In this document: piece by piece, positions 42,091-53,493 of the stretch | How the letters are laid out: every line of letters starts with the position of its first letter | Numbering within the stretch: the stretch's first letter is position 1 | From: Graphilbum fragrans | Lineage: Eukaryota > Ascomycota > Sordariomycetes > Ophiostomatales > Ophiostomataceae | DNA: 64,000 bases | Direction: 5' to 3' | Assembly: GCA_001513895.1 (NCBI GenBank) | Contig: LLKO01000023.1 | Span: forward strand, 229,337 to 293,336 | Notes under the pieces: generated by a model | Seen by the model: the letters and a program-made list of their open reading frames with translations, nothing else | What the model was told of the DNA's origin: nothing | Database searches by the model: none | Translations under genes and position numbers: made by a program

Positions 42091-43681
42091 ATGTCTCCTC
42101 ACAGCATCTCGGAGCCGGTCTCCCCTTGCGAGATCCCCGCCAACCTCGCCGCCTTCCGTATATCACAGTATGGCTTTCTGCCGTCGAGCCCACCACTCTC
42201 GGCGCTCTCCGACGCCTCCTACCAGCCATGGGAGCGGCTGGCCACGCAACTGCCTGCTCTGCTCAGAAACAACACACTACGCCGCGAGGTGCTGCAGCTG
42301 CCCCTCATCGCTACAGACCGTCTGGCCAGCGAGCCAGAGCTGAGACGGGCATTCTCCGTTCTCACATTCCTGACGCATGCGTACATATGGGGTGGCAGCC
42401 AACCCGAGGAGGTGAGTGGAGGTGAAGTTTGAAGAGAAAGGAGAAAGAAGAGAGAAAGAGAAAGAAGAGAGAAAGAGAAAGAAGAAAGAAAGAGAAAGAG
42501 AGATGGAATCTCATAGGCTGTAAAAGGAAAAGAGGCTGTACATATATCAGAGCCACCAGAACCACACTAACCAGCAGGTCCTCCCCCCCTGTCTGACTGT
42601 CCCGCTCTTGGACGTGTCTGCGCGGCTGGAGCTGCCGCCTGTGGCCACGTATGCGACGCTCAACCTGTGGAACTACCGCGTGACGGCGCCGGATGCCATG
42701 CCGTTGGATCCCGACCATTTAGCGGCCCCGCTGACCTTTACCGGCACCGAGTCAGAGTCGTGGTTTTACGTGGTGTCCGTGGCGATGGAGGCCGAGGGCG
42801 GCCGCTGTGGGATGATCCCAACGGTACTGCAGGCCCTGCAGACCATTCGGGAGGTGGAGGAGGACGACGACGACACGCGGCACGCCGCCGCTTGCGTTTC
42901 TGTCGCGGCCGCCCTCGATGCCGCCGCTGCCTGCATCCGCCGCCTCTCGGCGCTGCTGGCGCGCATGTACGAGCACTGCGACCCGGCCACGTTCTACTAC
43001 GGCATCCGGCCCTTTCTGTCCGGCAGCCGGGGCATGGCGCACTTAGGCCTGTCGCGCGGCGTCTTCTACGACGAGGGTGCTGGCGCTGGCACGTGGCGGC
43101 AGCTGCGCGGCGGCAGCAACGGACAGAGCAGCCTGATCCAGTTTCTGGACAGCGTTCTGGGGATCGACCACGGTGTCGGCCAGACCGGCGCCGAACCGCC
43201 CAACTTTTACGAGGAAGTCCTCGAGTACATGCCCGGACCCCACCGCCGCTTTCTGCAGGCCGTCCGCCGGTGCTGCACGGACGCCAGCGGCCAACATAGC
43301 CTACGGCAGTTCGCCCTGCAAGCGGAGGCGGACAGCAGCAGCAATGACACCCTGCGCCGCCACCAGCAGCGCTGCCGCGCCGCGTACCTCGACGCCGTCG
43401 CCGCGATGACGGACTTGCGCAACTTCCACCTGCAGATCGTCGCACGCTACATCGTCCTGCCGAGCAAGCGGCCGTGGATGGCAGCCGTCGCTGGCGACGG
43501 CTGCAGTGTCACCAACTCGGCCGGCGCATCGTGCAAGCGGTCCACCGCAGCAGCCGACCAGAAGGCCGGCAACAACGCCGCCGCCGACGACGTCGAGAAG
43601 CTCAAGGGAACGGGCGGCACGGCACTGATGGCGTTCCTGCGGCAGGCGAGAGACGACACGGCGGCGGCGGCGGTCTCATAG
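42091..43681 (+). CDS. BNA2: Indoleamine 2,3-dioxygenase
   Basis: A heme dioxygenase that opens the indole ring of tryptophan to give N-formylkynurenine, the first step of the pathway. Exons 42091..42411 and 42578..43681 (intron 166 nt, phase 0) give 474 aa. IDO features: LTFLTHAYIWGGSQPEE at the end of exon 1, then LDVSARLELPPVATYATLNL, GTESESWFYVVSVAMEAEGG, FYYGIRPFLSGSRGM, RGGSNGQSSLIQFLDSVLGI, YMPGPHRRFLQAV and the proximal heme ligand region RNFHLQIVARYI (His391), with a final GTGGTALMAFL. The intron contains a long GA-rich tract (about 42430-42500). It is divergent from kynureninase and tail-to-tail with regulator 2 (70 bp between stops). Confidence 0.95.
42430..42502. repeat. Purine (GA) tract inside the IDO intron
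   Basis: Irregular GAGAAAGAAGAGAAAG repeats that make this intron longer than most in the window. Confidence 0.7.
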
Positions 43682-43751
43682 AGCGAGGGCAGTTGTGTAG
43701 GTAGACTTCATCACGTAGTTAAGGCACGCGTTTAATCCGTTCCGTGTTGTG

Positions 43752-46075
43752 TCAAGTAAAAAAAATCCCCTCTTCAATGTTGAAGCCGGCCAGCGAAAAC
43801 AAGTGGCTGCTCGCGTCGTTGGGTTCCAGAAGCCAGTCCAGCGGCGTAAACTGCGGGCCGGCGGAGGCGTCGGCCGAGCTGCCGTACAGATCGTCCGCCG
43901 CAAACAAGGATGGTCCACCGCCACCGCCGCCCAATGCCGACACGTCAGCGACGGCGTGCGTGCTCTCGGGCGGCCTCCCGCGGGTCCCGGGCCGCGCCAG
44001 ATTCGACAGCACCTGCTCGAGGAAGCGGGCCTGCAGGGCGCAGCTGCTGGTGCGAGGTGCCGACTGCAGCGAAAAGGCCAGCGACGTGGCCTTGATGGTC
44101 TGCACGATCTTGGCCTCGATCTGGGCCGTGATGCTCTCGGGGGCGGAGACGAGGAGCTGGCGGTCGCGAGCGGTTAGCAGGGTTGTCGGTCCCGCGTCCT
44201 GGGGGTCACCTACTTTGACCAGAAAGGCCGCGCTGTACGCGGTCATGACGTGGATCGAGTCCTGGGCAAAGAACAGCCACTGCACGGAGCGGCAGATGAG
44301 CTCGAGCATTTCCAGCGCGCTGGCGTAGCACGTCCACAGGATGCGCAGGCTCGCCGGCGGCGTGCCGTCTCGTGTGCTGGCGGCCAGCACGCGCGGCAGC
44401 GGCAGCGAGAACAGCTGCAGGCGCAGGTGCATGCCGTAGAAGCGGACCATGAAGGCGTGCCGCGGGTCTGGGATGTGCGTGATGGTTAGCACCGGCCAGA
44501 GTGGGCGCATCGTCAAACAGGGCTGCCTCGGCCCGCACCCACCTCCCTCCATCAGCGGCACCCAGTGCTGCTCCCACCGGTCCAGCTGTGCCTCCAGCAT
44601 GTCGAGCAGCGGCTCCAGGCTGTGGAGCGGCTCGGACCTGCTGCGGCGGGCAGCGCTGGACCGCAGCAGCTGGAACACGTCGGAGCCCAGCAGGCGGATG
44701 GTGACAAAGGCGCCCAGCAGGCGGTCCGTGGCCAGGGCCAGCGGATGGCGGCACCAGTCCTCGATGGACTGTATGAACTCGCTGCGCTCGATCATCCACG
44801 GCTTTCCCGTCTGGAGGCTCATGCTGGTGCTCGGATTAGCGTGCGGACATCGGGTGGCGCGCAACGGTCCGAGCAGTCTACCCACCTGTGGTCGTACACA
44901 AAGAGGACGTACCACGTCCGTTGTATGTTGCGCAGCCCTCGCTCTTTGCTGTCGCTCGTGTCGGTTGTGTCGTTTCGGCTGTGCGCCGGCTTCAGCAAGT
45001 GCCAGCCCAAGTCCATGCCCATGCGGATCACGTAGCCCAGCGAGAGCCAGGCACGCGTGTCGTCGGGCTCCTTCCAGTAGGTCATGATCATGATGGCCTG
45101 GGCAATCTCCACGGACTTGTCGCCGCACCGGAACGACTCCGCCATGAGCGTCTCGGCATGGTCGTACAGCGTCCGGTACGTGGCCGAGTCGAAGGTCTTG
45201 GCAGCCACGGCCAGCATGGCCGTAAACAGAAAGGCCGAGCGTGGGCGCACGTAGTCCATCGTGTGCAGCACGGGGTCGAGCTGGCTGATGTAGGGGTTGA
45301 GCACGTTGATGAAGCTGGGGCCGTTAGCGGGGAGGAAGAGCAGAAGACCAATACGAGCGCGGCAGGGCCAACACGCACTGTTCAAACAGAGACTCGGCGA
45401 TGGTGATGTTTATATAGCCCAGCTGAATCGGGTCCTTGCTCGGGTATTTGGGCGCTGCAGCCGGCGCGAGCGACGACTCGCTGGCCGCGGAGTCGAGCAC
45501 CGTGTGCAGCGAGAAGCGGCCCCGCGTGGCGGCGCGGTTGAGAAGACCCGGCGGCTGCAGGTCGTGCGCGTCGATGCCGTTGCGGCTGGACGGGGGGGCC
45601 TGAGGGGCCTGAGGGGCCTGAGGAGGCAGCTGAGGCAGCTCGGGGGGGCCAGAACGCAGGCCAGAACGCAGGCCAGAAGACAGGCCAGAAGACAGGCCAG
45701 ACGGTGCGTCGACTGGCGGCGAGATGCCTTGAGGACTTGGTGTGGCCTTCTTCAGTATCCTGTGCTGTCAGTGAGCGAAAGGAGAAAGGAGAGGAGAACA
45801 AGGAACACAGGAAGAAAACCGACTACGCACCTCGTCCCTCGTTTCCGCCCCCGTCGGTGCTCTTGGAAGACGCATTCCAGCGACTTACGCGCACAGCGCT
45901 CACAGGCCGCCTCCTGGTCGCCGACGAGACACCGCATCTTGATCTTTCTGCAGGCGAGACAGGCCCGGGAGCCCGCACTGGTTGTGTTAGCTGTGAGGAT
46001 AGACTTCCGGCTCTGTCGACCACGTGATACGCACCTCGGTCTGTCCGGAGTTATCATGTTGTGGTGCATGCGCAT
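43752..46075 (-). CDS. Zn2Cys6 transcription factor at the far end of the kynurenine block (regulator 2)
   Basis: Exons 46075..46035, 45977..45831, 45759..45379, 45314..44886 and 44823..43752 (introns 57-71 nt) give 689 aa. The zinc cluster is in exon 2: ACLACRKIKMRCLVGDQEAA then CERCARKSLEC (C-X2-C-X6-C-X8-C-X2-C-X6-C, with a slightly long third loop). Exon 3 carries tandem-repeat-encoded SGL and PQA units. The join of exons 3 and 4 gives LFEHFINVLNPYISQLDPVL, and that of 4 and 5 gives FVYDHSMSLQTGKPWMIE, both typical of the fungal_trans region. The C-terminus ends with an acidic/hydrophobic tail (DWLLEPNDASSHLFSLAGFN), a possible activation segment. A role in controlling IDO is plausible from position only. 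Confidence 0.88.
45601..45712. repeat. Coding minisatellite within regulator 2
   Basis: On the plus strand, GGCCTGAGG-type 9-mers (three copies, PQA units) and 15-bp units GGCCAGAACGCA/GGCCAGAAGACA (four copies, SGL(S/R) units). The frame is kept, so length changes would be tolerated. Confidence 0.7.
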
Positions 46076-46497
46076 TAGCGGCGTCCGAGGAAGGCTGTAC
46101 GGCTGTGGAGGGCTTGAAGCTTATAAGTCCACTGTGGAAGGGCGGGCTGCGACAGTCTTATCCAGCCCTGCGGTCTTCCGTTCATTTCCGCCTTATCTCG
46201 CATGAGCACTTATACGGAGTAAAGCCCCGCTTTCTCGGTCTACGTTATCAGTACCAAGCAAGCCTAACCACAAACAGACGTACTATATCAATAGAACGGA
46301 CTACACCAGCAAGCAGACAAAACCGGTTGATTCTCTGCAATCCGAGTGCGGAACTGGCGACATGACCATGGGTTTGGTTTGGGCTTTTATTTTTTCGGCT
46401 CAAGATCCTTTTTATCCAAAATCCACTTTTCCAAGATCAACTTTCCCAAGATCAAGATCGACTTTCCCCAGACCAAGATCAGCACCGTCTCGCCCCC
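46076..46497. promoter_or_regulatory. Promoter of regulator 2 and 3' flank of the GH3 gene
   Basis: 422 bp. Near 46425-46490 it has three imperfect copies of CAAGATC(A/G)ACTTTCCC directly after the GH3 stop. No gene is seen. Confidence 0.4.
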
Positions 46498-49152
46498 TTA
46501 CTTGATATACACCTTCTGCCGGGCCACAATGTCTCGCGACGAGAAGCCGGCCAGAAACTCGTACACGCCCGGCACCAAAGCCCAGTCCTCGGCAGCGACG
46601 TCCCAGATGCGCAGGTCGTTTTTCGCGACGTCCATGTCGACGGCGACGGCCGCGCCAGCGGCCAGCTCGGCCTTGGCAAAGGCCTTGAGCAGCTTGGGCG
46701 GCTCGCCGGCGTGCGGCGGGTAGGCGACGTAGAGCTGGACGACCTGCTTGGCGGTGGCCTGGCCGACGTTGGCGAGGGTGGCGCGGCAGCGGAAGGTGGC
46801 GTTGGCGTTGGCGGAGGCGACCTCCTTGACGGCAAAGTCGCGGAGCGCAAACTGCGAGTAGGTCAGGCCGAAGCCAAAGGGGAACAGCGGCTCGACGCCG
46901 TGCTGGTCGAACCACTTGTAGCCGACCAGCAGGCTCTCGGTGAAGTTGGCCGTCAGGTCGGGGCGGATGTCCGGGGGGGCCGCGGGGGCCGCGCCGTGGT
47001 GGTCGCCGTCGTCGCCCACTCTGGGAAACGTCACCGGCAGCTTGCCGCTGGGGCTGACGTCGCCGTACAGCAGGCGCTCGAGCGCGCCGCCGATCTGCTG
47101 GCCCGCATACCAGGTCTCGAGCACGCCGTCGACGGCGTCCAGCCACGGCATGCGCACGGCCGAGTTGGAGCCCAGCAGCACCAGCGTCTTGGGCGCGCTG
47201 CGCGCCACCTGCGCCACCACGGCGTCCTGGTCGGCCGGCAGGGCCAGGCCGAGGTTGTTGTCGGCGCCCTCGCTCCAGGCGTCGTTGACGACGACGATGC
47301 TGAGGTCGGCCCAGCGCGCCGCGGCGTCGATCTCGGCCTCGCGCGTCGCGTTGGCCACGTCCACGCCCAGCGTCACGCCGTAGCCGCCCGTCGACAGCGA
47401 GTAGCCCATGGAGTAGTCGAGGCGCAGGTCGACGGGCCGCCCGGCCGTCAGCCGCACGCTGCCCACCACGGGCGCGCCAAAGTTCTGCTTCGTCATGGCC
47501 ACGACGCGCTGGCCGCCGAGCGTCAGGTTGGCGTCGCCCTGGCCGTAGAGCGAGAAGCGGTAGACGCCGGTGGTGTTGGGCACGAAGCGGCCGCGGTGCT
47601 GCGCCGAGAACACGTCGGGCCAGGCCGTCCACGGCGCGACCTGGAACGACGCGAGCGTGATGTTGTCGACGGCGAGCGTCTGGTAGACGGGGCCCGACCG
47701 GTCCGTCGTCGTCCAGTACGTGGCCGTGAGGTTGCGGAACATGCTGGAGGGCGCCGTGGCGTAGGCGTCGGTGCCGGGAAAGGCCTCGGCGTAGCGGAAG
47801 GCAATGCCCTCAGCGGCGCCGCGGCGCGCCAGAAAGTCGTAGGGTGCCTCGGTGACGCGCGTGGAGTCGAGCACAAAGCCGCCGTGCAGCTCGGTGACGT
47901 GGCTGGTGGCGGCGGTGGCGCCCTTGCCGAAGACGGCGATCCGGGCGTACTTGCGCGCCGACAGCGGCAGCAGGGCGTCCGTGTTCTTCAGCAGCACCAT
48001 GCCCTCCTCGGCCATCTGCTGGGCCAGCGCCAGGTGCTGCGGCGTGCGCGCCACCGCCGTGGAGTCGCCCGTCACCGGATGGTCGACGGCGCCGACGGCA
48101 AACATCGGCCGCCACAGACGCGCCGCCATGTCGCGCACGCGCGACCAGGCCACCGAGCCGTTGCGCACGGCCTCGACCAGCAGCTCGCCGTAGTAGGCCG
48201 GGAAGCCGTAGCTGGCCTCCAGCGAGCCGCCGGGCATGCTGATGTCGAGCCCGTTGTTGGCGGCCGCCACCGTCGAGCGCTGGGCAAAGTACCAGTCGGC
48301 CACCACGAAGCCCGAGAAGCCCCAGCCGTGCTTGAGCGTCGCGTTGAGCAGCCACTCGTTCTCGCACGCGTACGCGCCGTTGAGCCGGTTGTAGCTGCAC
48401 ATGACCGCCGCCGCCGCCGCCTCCTGCACGGCCGCCTTGAAGGCCGGCAGGTACAGCTCGTGCAGCGCGCGCCGGTCGACCACCGCGTCCACCGCCGTCC
48501 ACGCCGGGTCCAGCCCGAACCGGTTCGTCTCCTGGTTGTACGCCGCCAAGTGCTTCGGGCAGGCCAGCGCGTGCTGGCTCTGGATGCCCTGCACCTGCGC
48601 CACCGCCATGCGCGCCGTCAGCCACGCGTCCTCCGAGAACGCCTCGCCCGCCCGCCCCCATGCCGGCGACCGCACAATGTTGATCGTCGGCGACAGCACC
48701 ACGTTGCGGCCCTTGGCCCGGTGCTCTTGCGCTAGCGCCTGCCCGTACGCGTACTGCAGTGTCGTGTTCCATGCCGCCGCCGCCGTCACCGGTGCCGGGA
48801 ACGTCGTCACGTTGTTCATGCTGTTGCCCACCCCCGCCGGGCCGTCGCCCATGCAGATCGCCGGCATGCCCAGCGTGGCGTTGCCCGAGATGTGCCCGAT
48901 GCAGGCGTCGACGCCCGTGCCGTTGTCCTCGAGCTGCTGGTCAGCCCCCGGACACAGACAGACGCAAGCTTTTGATCAAGAAACACTCACCACTGTGTCG
49001 CCCTGCACCATAGCGTAGATCTGCGTCTCGTTGAGCTGGTCCAGGAACAGCTGCAGCCGCACCTCTGTGTCCAGCGTCGTGTCCAGCCATGGCTGCGTGG
49101 CCGCCGCCGCTGTTGCCGCGCGCACGAGGAAAAGAAGGCTTCTTGCCCGCAT
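46498..49152 (-). CDS. Secreted GH3 beta-glucosidase with PA14 domain
   Basis: Hydrolyses terminal beta-linked glucose from cello- or other beta-gluco-oligosaccharides outside the cell. Exons 49152..48991 and 48936..46498 (intron 54 nt, phase 0) give 866 aa. A short signal peptide (RSLLFLVRAATAAAA) precedes the GH3 barrel: GDGPAGVGNSM, EHRAKGRNVVLSPTINIVRS, AGEAFSEDAWL, LACPKHLAAYNQE, MCSYNRLNGAYACENEWLLN and the nucleophile motif GFSGFVVADW (Asp268). The second domain has VLLGSNSAVRMPWLDAVDGV. A PA14 insert lies roughly at 395-520 (NLTATYWTTTDRSG ... GRFVPNTTGVYRFSLYGQGD). A fibronectin-III-like domain closes the protein (VVQLYVAYPPHAGEPPKLLK). This is the layout of fungal PA14-type beta-glucosidases. 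Confidence 0.93.
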
Positions 49153-49634
49153 TGTGTTCTTGGCTCGTAGTGTCAGAGAACAGCGTGAACGGCGGAACTT
49201 GGGCGGCTCTCCCTATGGCCGCGCGTCCGGACGCCGGCCGCCACCGTCTTTTAAAGCTGCTGCTTTGCTTTTGCTAGCCAGTTGAGACGATCCACACAAG
49301 CTTTCGTTTGCTTATCTGTACCTGCATTTGGGATGAAGGGGTTCTCCATATAAATTGAAAGGCCGGTGGCGCCGGCGTCTCGGAGGCGCCGGCACTTTGG
49401 GAGGCTAGGGCCAGATTGCTGTATCTGTTCTAGCTGGGAGTGGCGCCGCGATTGCTGAGCCTTGTGAAGGGAAATCCTCGACTGTGGTAGAAACAGAAAT
49501 ACAGGAAAACAGATGTTGGCCATTACGAGTACGCAGAATTGCAGGCACGGGAGTCTTGGTGGCCGGCAGAATGTGCGTTGGCTTCTTATCCATTCCATCC
49601 TATCTTGCTCAAAGTCCAAGAGCGTTTTTCTCTC
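49153..49634. promoter_or_regulatory. Promoter region of the GH3 gene
   Basis: 482 bp. Two copies of the palindrome-containing word GGCGCCGGC at 49368-49376 and 49385-49393, 17 bp apart, lie 215-240 bp upstream of the GH3 start. No gene is seen. Confidence 0.45.
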
Positions 49635-50096
49635 CTATTGCCTGCCCCTCTCCACCTCATGATTGCCCTCGATCGGCACCGCCGTCGTGTCGGCGTGGCT
49701 AAACGTCCGCAGGCCCTCGCGCACAATCCGGAGCTGCGACGGGCAGTTGGGGTCGGGACACGCAATCAGCGCGTCCGACGTCATCCAGTCGTTGCGGGCG
49801 GTGACTCGCTGCTTGGCTGCCAGGAGCGGCAGCACGGCGGCTGTGTGTTGTCAGTGACGGTCGACCACCTCGACCACCCTCGACGCGGGCCACCTCGACT
49901 CGGCATCTCATCTGCCACTCTGCCACCACATACCCAGACTGTAAATGCTGAAGCCCTGGCTCTCTGGAAGCTCCAGCATCTCGCCCTTGAGCGTGAAATA
50001 GTCGCCCTGCTTGGCGCCGCAGAGAATGCGCTGGCCCGGCGGGCACACGACCTCGACGCGCAGGTCGTACAACTGGAAGGAGTCGTCGGCGGCCAT
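49635..50096 (-). CDS. Small conserved protein of TIGR04076 type
   Basis: Exons 50096..49934 and 49840..49635 (intron 93 nt) give 122 aa. The sequence reads FQLYDLRVEVVCPPGQRILC, GAKQGDYFTLKGEMLELPES, FSIYSLAAVLPLLAAKQRV (crossing the intron), NDWMTSDALIACPDPNCPSQ and RTFSHADTTAVP. This is the pattern of the TIGR04076 family, small Cys-containing proteins found in bacteria and fungi whose function is not established. The two-Cys pairs (VVCPP..LCGA and ACPDPNC) suggest metal binding. The C-terminus is about 12 residues longer than I would expect. It is divergent from the permease at 50561. Confidence 0.8.
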
Positions 50097-50560
50097 AGTT
50101 AGGTTTTTCCAGGCAGTCGCTTCACGTTATTCCAGCTCGATTCCTAGGCAGTGAAAGGTCCATGCTCCATGTTCAAAGCCTCTACTTTAAAGCCCCTACT
50201 TCAAATGCCACACTGCCGGCGACTCCTATCCGCGCTCTTATCTTCTGGCGTCTTACCGACCCACCGGCGTCTAAACACCGGCGTTTGAACGTCGGCCCGG
50301 CTCCACAGGATGGCAGGATTTCCAGACTTCGACAAAGCTTATCTCTTGGCCCGAGCTTATCTCTGTCCGCCTCCATCCACCTTGGCGGTCGATTTGGGAG
50401 AAAGGTACATCTCCCCGTCCTGCCGGTGCTGCAAGCTCTCGTTCCCGTCTTCAGGACAGCTTATTTAGGCCATGGGCGACTTCGTGGACCTCCATCCGTC
50501 CCAGCTCAACCACGGCCTTTGTATCTTTCACCGCCTCTCTTTGCCAAACCACATCTAGCC
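50097..50560. promoter_or_regulatory. Divergent promoter, TIGR04076 gene / amino-acid permease
   Basis: 464 bp. Contains CACCGGCG at 50272-50279 and 50286-50293 (14 bp apart), close to a further GTCGGCCCGG. CGG-type half sites are common Zn2Cys6 targets. Confidence 0.4.
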
Positions 50561-52741
50561 ATGGCTCAACCAGAGAAAGGAAACGGCCAATGTGAGATGA
50601 CTGCCCGGAAGCGGAAGAGAAAGGAGCCCAGCTAATCCCCAGTTGCCGATATCACGCCCGAGCCTGCTGCCGTCGCCGTCGCCGGCGACTCCGAAAGCCT
50701 GCAGCTCAAAAATGCCACTGCCGAGCCCGTGACATACGTCGCCGGCAAGCACGAGACTGCCGGCTTACGCCGCGTGCTCAACGGCCGCCACACCTACATG
50801 ATCTCGCTGGCCTCCGGCGTCGGCACCGGTCTCTTTGTACGCTCGTGGTTGTCTGCGTTTCTTCTTTGGCTCATCTGCTCACCAACAGCTCGGCTCCGGC
50901 TCTGCGCTCTACAAGGCCGGCCCGCTCGGAATCCTGCTCGGCTATCTCGTGTGCGGGTTGATGACGGTACGCTGTCTCTGCCTCCCTCCCTTTGTTTTCC
51001 TGCCTTTGCCTGCCTTTCCGTGCCTTGTGGACGCGCCCTGTCTGCAGCCGCCTGTACTTGTCTTCGTCCATCTCTGGCTGCCCCTGCTCATGCATCCTAG
51101 GCCGGCATCGCTTTCATCTCTGCCGAGACGATTGGCTACCTGCCCATCAGCGGCGGCTTCATCCGCTTCATTCCCCGCTTCACCGACAAGGCCTTTGGCA
51201 TCACCATCGGCTACACCTTTTGGTATCTGCTGTCCATCACGGCCGCCGCGGAGACTGTGGCGGCGTCGAGTTTGATCGCATGTGAGTGCAGTGGTTCAAG
51301 ACCTTTCTGCTGTCGTTGTAGAAACAACGGCATGCTTCTTGTTTCGTTTCGTCAGCCAGCTGATCCTCCCGCTCCCCGTCAGTCTGGCGCCCCGACCTCA
51401 ACATGGCCATCTTCATCTCGGTCTTCCTCGTCCTCATTCTTGCGCTCAACCTCATGCCCGTGCGCGTCTACGGCGAGACCGAGTTCTTCTTCGGCCTGCT
51501 CAAGTCGCTGCTGGTGGTCGGCATGATCGTGGCCGGCTTCTTCATCGACTGGGGCGCCAACCCTGCCCATGAGTACATCGGCGGTCGTTACTGGAGAAGG
51601 TATGTGCCATCTCGCCTCTTGCTTGCTCCCACTCACAACGCCCACTCACAACAACTACAGCCCCTACCAGCCGATCCACGAGTACCTCGTCCAAGGCTCG
51701 ACCGGCCGCTTCCTCGCCTTCTGGAGCACGCTCATCAACGCCGCCTTCGCCATGGGCAACATCCAGGTCACCACCATTGGCGCCGGCGAGGTCGACAACC
51801 CGCGCGTCAACGTGCCCAAGGCCATGCGCCGTGTCTTCTGGCGCCTGCTGCTGTTCTACGTCCTGTCCGTACTCGCTGTCGGCCTCATCATGCCCGCCAA
51901 CGACCCGGCCCTGGCCTCGTCGTCCGGCACCGCCCACAGCCCCTTTGTCCTGGCCTTCCGTGGCTTCCACATCAAGGCCCTGCCCAGCCTGATCAACGCC
52001 GTCGTCATCACCAGCGCCTTCTCGTCCGGCAACGGCGTGCTCTTCCTGGCGTCGCGCGTGCTCGTCGGCCTAGCCCAGGACGGCTTCGCTCCGCGCGCGC
52101 TGCTGCGAACGAACCGCTTCGGCTCGCCGTGGCTGGCCGTGCTGGTGTCGTTTGTGCTTGCACCCCTCGGTAGGTGTTGGCCCTGTCTCTCTCCCCTGTC
52201 TTTCTGCTTCCGTCCTCCGCTGCCTTCTTCATAGACACGCCGCTCACCCTCAGCCTACCTCAACTGTGGCACCTCCGGCGCCGCCACCGTCTTCGGCTGG
52301 TTCATCAACCTCATCGCCACCGCCGGCCTCATCGTCTACATGGCCATCTGCGTCTCCTACGTGCGCTTCTACTTTGGCCTGCGCCACCACGGCATCGCCC
52401 GCGATGACCTGCCCTACAAGAGCTGGGGCCAGCCCTACTGCGCCATCGCAGCCGGCTTCTTCTGCTTTCTCATCGTCTTCTTCTCCGGCTTTGACGTCTT
52501 CTTCCCCGGAAACTGGAGCGCCTCCGCGTTCCTGTCCAACTACATTGCCTGCTTCGTCGTGCCCGCGCTCTACCTCGTGCTGAAGCTGGCTCTACGCTCC
52601 AAGTCGCCCTGGATCGCCTACGCCGACATGGACTTTAGCGACATGGACGCTGTGCGCACGGAGGCGACGCTGCGGGCGTGTGTGCCGGCCAAAAAGCTCG
52701 GCTGGTGGCGGCGGCTCGTGGATATGGTCACGGACGAGTGA
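50561..52741 (+). CDS. Amino-acid permease (APC superfamily, YAT family)
   Basis: Proton-coupled amino-acid uptake at the plasma membrane, by family. Seven exons: 50561..50591, 50643..50836, 50889..50966, 51101..51281, 51383..51599, 51661..52169 and 52254..52741, giving 565 aa. Frame and signals support each join. Motifs: GLRRVLNGRHTYMISLASGV then GTGLFLGSGSALYKAGPLGI (span 1), ISAETIGYLPISGGFIRF, SLIAFWRPDLNMAIFISVFL, IQVTTIGAGEVDNPRVNVPK (YAT signature region), SGNGVLFLASRVLVGLAQDG and AYLNCGTSGATVFGW-like AYLNCGTSGAATVFGW. About 12 hydrophobic spans are visible. The C-terminal tail is short and charged (KLGWWRRLVDMVTDE). The substrate (basic, acidic or general) is not decided. Confidence 0.9.
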
Positions 52742-53493
52742 GGTCGGACCGTGGGGGCTAGGAAGTAGTTCTACGAGAACAAAAAACAGGTGAATCATTC
52801 GCGTACCGAGTACCTGCTGCTTTAGATAACTTGGGCGTTAGATATGTATCGGCTTGGTTTATCCTTTAGTCTTCTGCCCTTCACCTGTTTGGATTCGTCT
52901 TCTCTGTATCTTGTATAGGTCGAGTTCTTTCAAGTTGGATGAGGCCCTGGATGAAATTAAATTAGCCTCCAAATCGCCTTGTTCGCCCTTCTGCTTCTAC
53001 GCTGTAGTGCACTCTAGCTTAGCTAGCAACAGGTGCGAATAGCCATATCGGAGTAAGACCCGTGAGTACTTGCTGTGGGATATACGGCAGGCCAATTACA
53101 CTGCCGGTGGAAGGCTTGCGGCCTAATGAAAGTCAGTTCGAATTCTCGTACCCTTTTTGCGCGTGGGATGATAGGGTGGAGTGTGTCTGGGTGCCGAAGG
53201 CGTTAGGAATCCACAACCGTCGCGGCGAGATAGCTGGGATTGTTTGGTCTCCACTCTGCCAGCGGCGATATTGCTGACCGGCATCCAAATATGAACGCCG
53301 GAGAGTGGGGAACTGGGCAGTGTATTGGTGAGCGGGACGCCGTCGGGCGGTGTTCGCCTAAAGAGAGCTCTTTTTTGTGCCACTGTACTGTCCTCGGCTC
53401 ATTGCAGATAACAGCAGGCAGAGCTTTGGAACGTTGAATACAGAACTTTCTATTTTTGAGCATGCAAAGTAGAGCCAGCGGATGATCAGCATC
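52742..53493. other. Intergenic region
   Basis: About 750 bp, 3' flank of the permease and 5' flank of the reductase. No repeat or gene is evident. Confidence 0.4.

Noticed and set aside
25209..46075. A single large cluster joining the transporters, amidohydrolases and kynurenine genes
   Set aside because: A 1-kb AT-rich spacer (35275-36252) separates the two groups and nothing links their functions directly. I treat them as separate units.
46711..48735. Plus-strand open frame of 674 codons over the GH3 gene
   Set aside because: Antisense shadow of a GC-rich gene with all GH3 motifs on the minus strand.
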